NCBI GenBank assembly: GCA_021203515.1
Contig: JAJQAY010000149.1
Span: 1 to 64,000 of the forward strand
Length of the DNA stretch: 64,000 bases
From: Bacteroides sp.
GTDB lineage: Bacteria > Bacteroidota > Bacteroidia > Bacteroidales > Bacteroidaceae
Direction: 5' to 3'
The position numbers were made by a program, and so were the translations under genes. Each line of letters opens with the position of its first letter. Position 1 is the first letter of the stretch. Shown piece by piece: positions 58,233-64,000 of the stretch. The notes under the pieces were generated by a model. It saw only the letters and a list, made by a program, of their open reading frames with translations, did not search any database and had not been told where the DNA came from.

Positions 58233-58631
58233 ATGAAATACGTAAAAATAATCTTTGCAGTAGCGTTTGTATTTACTCTGTGCACTGCCTTTACAATGAA
58301 AAACGGTGGAAACAAGCCCGTGTATGCTTTTGGCATCGCTGCTTCTTTCAACGACTCTGTGGTGTATTACACGGAAGTTCAGCTATTGGACAGTGTGTCG
58401 CTGGATAAGAACGGTTTCCTGCCCAAGCGCGACCTCTACAGCTATCAGTTGAAAAACTATATAGAATACGACTTGCAGAAACCCGACTATACCTGCATGA
58501 TTTATTTTGCCGAGAGCAAAAAGAAATTGGAGAAAGAAGCCGCTAAAGTGAAAGGCAAATATAAGAAAGACGTAATGGTGCTGAAAGCCATCGAGCCGGT
58601 CAAGTTTACTTTTAAGAAACCCGAAGAATAA
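58233..58631 (+). CDS. Small exported protein of unknown function
   Basis: Protein of 132 residues with a signal peptide (KYVKIIFAVAFVFTLCTAF). The mature part has FGIAASFNDSVVYYTEVQLLDSVSL and a Lys-rich helical end (ESKKKLEKEAAKVKGKYKKD). It resembles small hypothetical exported proteins that follow rpoD in Bacteroides. I do not recognise a named family. The clostripain-like gene follows in the same direction 23 bases later. Confidence 0.7.
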   Translation: MKYVKIIFAVAFVFTLCTAFTMKNGGNKPVYAFGIAASFNDSVVYYTEVQLLDSVSLDKNGFLPKRDLYSYQLKNYIEYDLQKPDYTCMIYFAESKKKLEKEAAKVKGKYKKDVMVLKAIEPVKFTFKKPEE

Positions 58632-58654
58632 TTCTCCTCATATCCTCTGCCCCA

Positions 58655-59864
58655 ATGAAATATATATATGCCCTTTTGCTGTTAGGCACTACTTTTCTCT
58701 TATCTGCTTGTGATAGTGATGATCCTGAACTGCCGGGAGAAAAGAAGTCTCGCACGGTGCTGGCATACATGATGGCAGATAATAGCTTGTCGGGCTTGGC
58801 AGGACCGGATATAGAGGAAATGGTACAGGGAATGCAATAGATGGACGTTTCCCAGTATAACTTGTTGGTGTATGTGGATTGGAACAACTCTGCCCCTGCG
58901 CTTTATCTCTTGACAAAGAATGCGAAGGGAGAGGTTGAAAAACAAGTTATCAAAAAATACGATGAGCAAGCCTCTACGGATCCGTCGGTGTTGCAGGAGG
59001 TTATGACTCGTGCATTTACAGGGTATCCGGCAGAGAGTTACGGGTTGGTGCTCTGGTCGCATGGAGAAGGGTGGATACCCAGTCCGCTGCCCGTTGCAAG
59101 GAAAATATCTACCCGCTGGATAGGGCAAGATACCACTAACGATACTACCTATTTGAATATTGCTGATATTGCTTCAGTGCTGAGTGGATTTCCCCATCTT
59201 GATTTTATTCTGATTGATGCCTGTTTCGGGCAGTCGATAGAGCTCGCCTATGAACTTCGCAATTATACGGATTATATTATCGGTTCGCCTACGGAGATAC
59301 CCGGCCCCGGTGCTGATTACACGGTGGTGGTGCCTGCTATGTTTGCGAAAGAAAATGTGGGGGGTTACCATCGGAGAAGCGTATTATAAGCCTTATGAAG
59401 ATAAATATACGGGAGTAGCTCCTAATAGCAATTATAATTGGACAGGCGGAGTGAGTGTTTCTGTCGTGAAGTGTGATGCTTTGGATGACTTGGCTACTGT
59501 AACCAAGCAAACTCTATCTTCGTCTCCGGTAGATGTGAATACATTGCTCGGTAATCTGTATAATTATGATAAACGTTATCGAAGTAACGCGGGATATGTG
59601 GGCTATTATGACATGAAGCAATTGATGCAATACTTGTCATCCGATATGGAGGCCTGGACATTAGCTGCTGATAAGGCTGTTGTCTACTGGAAAACCGCTC
59701 CTAAGAATTATTCCGGCATTATAGCCTCGATGTTCTCTATTCCTCAGGATGCTACTTGCGGCTTTTCCCATTATATCCCTCTTTCCACTACTTCTGCCGC
59801 TGCCAAAGCCTATCGCTCCACCTCTTGGTACGAAGCAGCCGGCCTTTCCCAAATAAGTTGGTAA
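58655..59864 (+). pseudogene. Clostripain-like (C11) cysteine peptidase lipoprotein, disrupted
   Basis: Lipoprotein of about 402 residues (lipobox LLSAC, Cys about 19). The peptidase domain shows VLAYMMADNSLS, the His motif LVLWSHGEGW and the Cys motif ILIDACFGQSIE, matching C11 clostripain relatives of Bacteroidetes. There are two lesions. An in-frame TAG at 58838-58840 interrupts VQGMQ*MDVSQYNLLVYVD, probably once CAG or TGG. A frameshift lies in the G6 run 59359-59364, where one G fewer gives KENVGVTIGEAYYKP. The C-terminal part runs on to 59864. Confidence 0.8.
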
Positions 59865-59909
59865 TACATCCCGTAGTCGCCTCCGTTTTACATAGATAAT
59901 CACTGAATT

Positions 59910-59940
59910 AATCTGTGTTAATCCGTGTAATCTGTGGTGG
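59910..59940. repeat. Tandem atctgtgttaatccgtg repeat
   Basis: Three 10-base variants of atctgtgtta follow one another in the gap before the CoA-disulfide reductase gene. Similar words are common in Bacteroidetes spacers. No role is evident. Confidence 0.55.
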
Positions 59941-60042
59941 AAATGCCCTGCTCTTTAGTCGCTTAACATTATTTTCCTATGGAAATTATTTTATTTAAGA
60001 AAATATTCTTTTCTTTGCACCATCACATTAAAAAGAAAGAAT

Positions 60043-62501
60043 ATGAAATATGTAATCATTGGTGGTGTGGCAGGTGGAGCTACCGCTGCCGCCCGGTTGA
60101 GAAGAGTAGACGAGCAGGCTGAAATCATCCTATTGGAGAAAGGCAAGTATATATCCTATGCCAACTGCGGCTTACCTTATTATATAGGAGGTGTCATTGC
60201 CGAGCGCGAGAAGCTGCTGTTGCAGACTCCTGCATCTTTCGGCAAACGTTTCTGCGTGGATGTGCGTGTAGAGAATGAAGTGCTTGCCATCCATCCCGAC
60301 ACTAAAACCCTGACCATCCGTAAGTCCGACGGGCAGGAATACGAAGAAACTTACGATAAACTCTTGCTTTCCCCGGGGCCAATCCCGTGAAGCCGCCGTT
60401 GGAAGGCATCGACTCCGAAGGTATCTTTACCCTCCGCAATGTAGATGACACCGACCGGATTAAGGCCTACCTTGCGGACAAGCAAGTGAAACGTGCTGTT
60501 GTCGTAGGTGCCGGTTTCATCGGCTTGGAGATGGCGGAGAACCTGCACCATGCGGGTGTGGCCGTTTCCGTGGTCGAGATGGGCAATCAGGTCATGGCAC
60601 CTATCGACTTCTCTATGGCAGCCCCCGTTCATCAGCACCTCGTTCAGAAAGGCGTTTCCTTATATTTGGAAGAAGGCGTCACCCATTTTCAGCGCACGGA
60701 ACAGGGGCTTACCGTTTTCCTGAAAAGTGGTAAAACCATCCCTGCCGACATGGTGCTGCTGTCTATCGGTGTGCGCCCCGCCACGGCCTTGGTGCAGCAA
60801 GTCGGACTGAAGATAGGCGAAGCGGGCGGCATCTGGGTAGACGAACATCTGGAGACTTCCGCCAAAGATATATATGCCGTAGGCGACGCCATCGAGTACC
60901 CTCACCCCCTTACGGGCAACCGTGGCTCAACTATCTGGCCAATCCTGCCAACCGCCAGGGACGCATCGTTGCCGATAATATGGCCTTGGGCAATACGGAG
61001 GTTTATGAAGGAGCCATCGGCACCTCCATCGCCAAAGTCTTCGATATGACGGTGGCTTCCACAGGACTTGCCGCCAAGCGCTTGAAGCAGTGGGGAATGG
61101 AGTATCAGAGCTCGGTTACCCATTCCGCTTCTCATGCCGGCTATTATCCGGATGCGCTGCCACTGACCTTGAAACTTACCTTCCACCCGACAACCGGTAA
61201 GCTCTACGGTGCGCAATGCATCGGCTACGAAGGAGTGGACAAACGCATCGACCAGATAGCAGGACTCATCAAACGAGGCGGCACGGTGTACGACCTGATG
61301 GAGACGGAACACGCGTATGCACCTCCTTTCTCATCCGCCAAAGACCCTATCGCCATTGCCGGATATGTGGCATCCAATATCATCAGCGGTGCAATGCCGG
61401 TCATCTCCTGGCGCGAGCTGGCGGAGAAGAAAGATGAAGTCATGCTGATAGATACCCGTACCCCCCCCGAAGAATATTCCTTCGGTACAATTCCGGGGGC
61501 CGTCAATATTCCTCTGGACGATTTGCGCGGGCGTTTGACCGAAATTCCTGCGGATAAACCGGTCGTGCTCTTCTGTGCCGTCGGGTTGCGCGGCTATCTG
61601 GCACAACGCATCCTGATGGGACGCGGCTATCGTAATACGGTCAACCTGATAGGAGGGTACAAGACCTATTCTGCGACAACGGCTCCGGTGCCTAAACCGT
61701 CGCCGGAAGTGTCGTCGCCTGCATCCGGGCCGCTTGCGGCTTCCGATACACAAAGCGCTTCTGCCAATAAAGAGCCGTTGAAAATCAATACCTGCGGTTT
61801 GCAGTGCCACGGCCCTATCATGCAGGTAAAGAAAGCGATGGACAGCATCGCGCCGGGCCAGCGTGTGGAAATCGTGGCGACGGATGCCGGATTTGCCCGC
61901 GATGCTTCTGCCTGGTGTGCCACCACGGGCAATAAACTGATAGGACAGCAGGAAGAAAAAGGACGATACACGGTGCTGCTTGAGAAGGGCGATGAACGTG
62001 TGCTTGTCCCTCCGCTGCTGCCCCTTCCGGAGGCAGAGGGAAAACTTTAATTCTTTTTAGCGATGATTTAGACAAAGCTTTGGCTACCTTTGTCCTCGCA
62101 AACGGTGCGGCTGCAACGGGGCAAAAGACAACTATATTCTTCACCTTCTGGGAATTGAATGTACTGAAGAAAATACAGAAGCCCAAAGTGCAGAAGGACT
62201 TCTTTGGAAAGATGTTCGGCATGATGCTCCCATCCAGCTCATTGAAACTGAAATTGTCGAAGATGAATATGGGAGGCATGGGCAGCCGGATGATGCGCCT
62301 CCTGATGAAGCGTAAAGGAGTGACTCCCTGGAGTCGCTGCGCGCTCAGGCACTGGCGCAGGGAGTGGAGTTTATAGCCTGCCAGATGTCTATGAATATGA
62401 TGGGCATTCAACGCGAAGAACTGTTGGATGAAGTCACCATAGGCGGTGTGGCAACCTATATGGAGCGTGCCGACAAAGCGAATGTGAACTTATTTATATA
62501 A
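60043..62501 (+). pseudogene. CoA-disulfide reductase-rhodanese-TusA-DsrE fusion, four frameshifts
   Basis: A four-domain protein of about 819 residues. An FAD/NAD pyridine-nucleotide disulfide reductase (VIIGGVAGGATAAARLRR, active Cys in ISYANCGLPYY) is followed by a rhodanese (VMLIDTRTPPEEYSFGTIPGAVNIP, Cys in VVLFCAVGLRG), a TusA-like domain (LKINTCGLQCHGPIMQVKKAMD) and a DsrE-like domain (ILFSDDLDKALATFVLANGAAATG). One base is missing at 60375-60378 (G), 60920-60921 (C), 62041-62044 (A) and 62321-62322 (G). Repairs give SPGANPVKPP, GNPWLNYLANPANRQG, GKTLILFSDD and KGVDSLESLRAQ. Predicted to handle CoA or persulfide redox. A MarR regulator follows. Confidence 0.8.
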
Positions 62502-62510
62502 CAGGAATTT

Positions 62511-62870
62511 ATGGAAACCTTATGCAGAATTCGTGATATTTACCGGGCGATTGCCGAGTTCGAAGCGAAGTTCATACAAGAGTATGACCTTTCTCTGAAC
62601 GAGGGAATGCTGCTGTGTACCTTGCTGAATACTCCCAAACTGACTTCCACCGAAATAGCGGAGGCGCTTGGCCTTTCTTCTTCCAACACTTCCAAAGTAA
62701 TTCGTTCGGTCGAGGACAAGAAGCTGATTACGCGTTTGGTGGGTAAGGAAGACAAGCGTCAGATGCGCTTCTCCCTGACGACGGAAGGGAAAAACCGCAT
62801 CACTGCCATAAAGGGCAGCATCCCCGAAATGCCTGCTTTGCTACAGCAGGTGGTGGCAGGCGTAGAGTAG
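62511..62870 (+). CDS. MarR family transcriptional regulator
   Basis: Winged-helix regulator of 119 residues. Recognition region LTSTEIAEALGLSSSNTSKVIRSVEDKKLI and wing LVGKEDKRQMRFSLTTEGK are typical of MarR. It starts 9 bases after the disulfide-reductase fusion and probably controls it, perhaps in response to thiol or sulfur stress. That link is inference from position. No cysteine lies in its DNA-binding part, and Cys5 near the N-terminus is the only candidate redox switch. Confidence 0.85.
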   Translation: METLCRIRDIYRAIAEFEAKFIQEYDLSLNEGMLLCTLLNTPKLTSTEIAEALGLSSSNTSKVIRSVEDKKLITRLVGKEDKRQMRFSLTTEGKNRITAIKGSIPEMPALLQQVVAGVE

Positions 62871-62879
62871 TGTCGTAAC

Positions 62880-63353
62880 TTATTCGTGGTGATAGGAGCC
62901 GTTGTTCAGTATAGTCATGGCGCGGTACAGTTGCTCCATGAAGATAAGACGCACCATCTGGTGTGAGAAGGTCATGCGCGAAAGAGACATTTTCTCGTGT
63001 GCGGCTTCATAAACTTTTTGCGAAAAACCGTAAGGCCCTCCAATAACGAAAACCAACCGTTTGTTTACGGTGTTCATCTTGCGCTTCATATAGTCTGCAA
63101 ACTCTATGGAGCGCATTTCTTTTCCTCCTTCATCCAGCAGCACTACCACATCGCCCGGCTGCAACGCTTTCAATATCAGTTCCCCTTCCTTTTCTTTTTG
63201 TACTTCCATAGAAAGGCTTTTGGTATTTCTCAGTTCCGGAACGACTTCCATGTTGAACGAAAGATACCTCTGTGTGCGTTGCACATAGTCGTTGATGGCT
63301 GTAATGAAATGTTGCTCTACGGTTCGTCCTACGACGAGTAAGGTCGTTTTCAT
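62880..63353 (-). CDS. rlmH: 23S rRNA (pseudouridine1915-N3)-methyltransferase RlmH
   Basis: SPOUT methyltransferase of 157 residues that methylates pseudouridine 1915 of 23S rRNA on assembled ribosomes. Signature LVFVIGGPYGFSQKVYEAA and the late SLSRMTFSHQMVRLIFMEQLYRAMTI are diagnostic, with the short C-terminal tail YHHE. Length is normal. It converges on the MarR gene with 9 bases between stops. Confidence 0.95.
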   Translation of the reverse strand: MKTTLLVVGRTVEQHFITAINDYVQRTQRYLSFNMEVVPELRNTKSLSMEVQKEKEGELILKALQPGDVVVLLDEGGKEMRSIEFADYMKRKMNTVNKRLVFVIGGPYGFSQKVYEAAHEKMSLSRMTFSHQMVRLIFMEQLYRAMTILNNGSYHHE

Positions 63354-63373
63354 GTGAATTGTTGGTTTTTGTG

Positions 63374-63381
63374 CAAAAATA
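63374..63381 (-). promoter_or_regulatory. -7 element of the rlmH promoter
   Basis: CAAAAATA reads TATTTTTG on the minus strand, 21 bases before the rlmH start codon. Confidence 0.5.
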
Positions 63382-63422
63382 GTGCTTTCCTGCGAGATTA
63401 CCGCTTTCTCGGAATGTATTTA

Positions 63423-63525
63423 GTTAACATCATTGATGGGATGAAGTTAACTAGATGCGGTACAATTAGTTAACATCGTTGTGCTGATGAAGTTAATATC
63501 ATTGATGTAAGGATGTTAACTTCAT
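63423..63525. repeat. gttaacatcattgatg repeat cluster with a plus-strand hairpin
   Basis: Variants of gttaacatcattgatg recur at 63423, 63469 and 63492, with inverse copies near 63442 and 63512. atgaagttaa (63487-63496) pairs with ttaacttcat (63516-63525) and is followed by a T run, so it can stop plus-strand transcripts just before the invertible promoter. No gene is visible in 63354-63584. Confidence 0.65.
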
Positions 63526-63584
63526 TTTTCTTACGGATTAATGGAGATAATAGGCTGATAATGTGGGTGTAGAGTAGGGGAAAA

Positions 63585-63816
63585 GTGTTTTTTTAAACGT
63601 TCGTTTAAAAAACACCTTATTTAGTAGCAGAAAAACTCAATAGAAGAATATGGAAAAAAGTAAATGTTGACAGATATTATTTTATGTCCTTACATCTTAT
63701 GTACCAAATAATTACGTTCATTATCACATGCATATAATATTTTTTTTATCAAATATTTTGCTAATACAAAAAACAGCCTTATATTTGCGTCCATTAAACG
63801 AACGTTTAAAAAACAC
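63585..63816. repeat. Invertible promoter segment bounded by Mpi-type inverted repeats
   Basis: The left repeat 63585-63608 and right repeat 63794-63816 are inverted copies, identical but for one T. Both hold the core AAACGTTCGTTTAA. The 185 bases between carry a perfect promoter near the right end that points to the gene at 63921. The core fits ARACGTWCGT, which I recall as the Mpi site of B. fragilis. An Mpi-like invertase is encoded at 41583-42182. In the orientation given, the switch is ON for the downstream gene. Confidence 0.88.
63757..63787 (+). promoter_or_regulatory. Promoter inside the invertible segment
   Basis: TTTG (63757-63760), 19 bases, TATATTTG (63780-63787): an exact consensus promoter. 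Transcription would start near 63794, inside the right repeat, leaving a leader of about 127 bases before the ATG at 63921. Confidence 0.85.
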
Positions 63817-63920
63817 TTTTTGTATTTAATCGCTTCGTTTATAGCTTATTACGCGAAAATATAAGCGACATAACTGTTTCAGCGCCTTCCTTCTGTGATA
63901 GTGGAGAGTTTTGGAATAAT

Positions 63921-64000
63921 ATGGATGCACAGAAATTATTGTCTACAGCCGCATTGCATTATTTGACCGGGAGGTGGTATTTCGCTACTCCGGTGTCTCC
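63921..64000 (+). CDS. First gene of a phase-variable locus, cut by the window end; possibly UpxY/NusG-like
   Basis: Only 26 codons are present: DAQKLLSTAALHYLTGRWYF and a few more. It stays open to the window end. The RWYFATPVS segment is reminiscent of the start of NusG-like UpxY antiterminators, whose genes begin Bacteroides capsule operons behind invertible promoters. The long leader also fits. The identity is inferred mainly from position; with so few residues I cannot confirm it. Confidence 0.45.
   Translation, partial: MDAQKLLSTAALHYLTGRWYFATPVS

Overview
The window comes from a gut Bacteroidales, most likely Bacteroides. It carries the short region-1.1-less primary sigma factor of Bacteroidetes (57264-58124). 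It has many promoters of the TTTG / TANNTTTG type. Lineage-typical families are present (DUF4348, DUF4494, DUF3127, short-chain threonine dehydrogenase), as is an Mpi-type serine invertase. It ends at what looks like a phase-variable capsule locus.

1-21.3 kb is ordinary chromosome. Genes include tdh, murB, a DUF3352 gene with one frameshift, a DUF3127 OB-fold gene, dnaN, coaBC, recN, rlmB, a TPR protein with a degenerate trypsin-like domain, ridA, folC, phoH, a capD/flaA1-type sugar epimerase, a dihydroorotate-dehydrogenase-like gene and yggS.

21.6-41.5 kb is a contractile injection system of the extracellular type (Afp/PVC/MAC relatives, resembling the Bacteroidales injection system). A perfect promoter at 21604-21634 precedes one co-directional run: cap/terminator (DUF4255), an unrecognised two-domain protein, sheath, two tube proteins, DUF5908, LysM tube adaptor, VgrG-like spike, PAAR tip, gp25, a giant baseplate-J protein, a fibre-like protein, a second wedge protein, tape measure, DUF4157 (eCIS core), AAA+ ATPase and a signal-peptide/three-helix membrane protein. 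Most of these genes are interrupted by single-base changes in short homopolymers or by stop codons. I rebuilt the intended reading frames by hand and annotate them as whole genes. Whether the lesions are real decay or sequence error cannot be settled from this sequence alone.

41.6-53 kb returns to intact genes: the Mpi-like invertase, an HdeD-like protein, tpx, DedA, a TPR protein, glnS, phoU, a candidate small RNA, ribE, a YihY/BrkB membrane protein and RNase P RNA. 51.5-55.2 kb is a murein-peptide salvage cluster: NlpC/P60 peptidase, L-Ala-D/L-Glu epimerase and transglutaminase-like lipoprotein. Then come an HtrA protease, rpoD, a clostripain-like lipoprotein, a four-domain CoA-disulfide-reductase/rhodanese/TusA/DsrE fusion with a MarR regulator, and rlmH. 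Several genes in 53-62.5 kb also carry single-base lesions.

The last 420 bases hold an invertible promoter. Inverted repeats with the core AAACGTTCGT flank a perfect promoter that points at the gene starting at 63921. The core matches the site I recall for Mpi in B. fragilis, so the invertase at 41583 is the obvious candidate to flip it.
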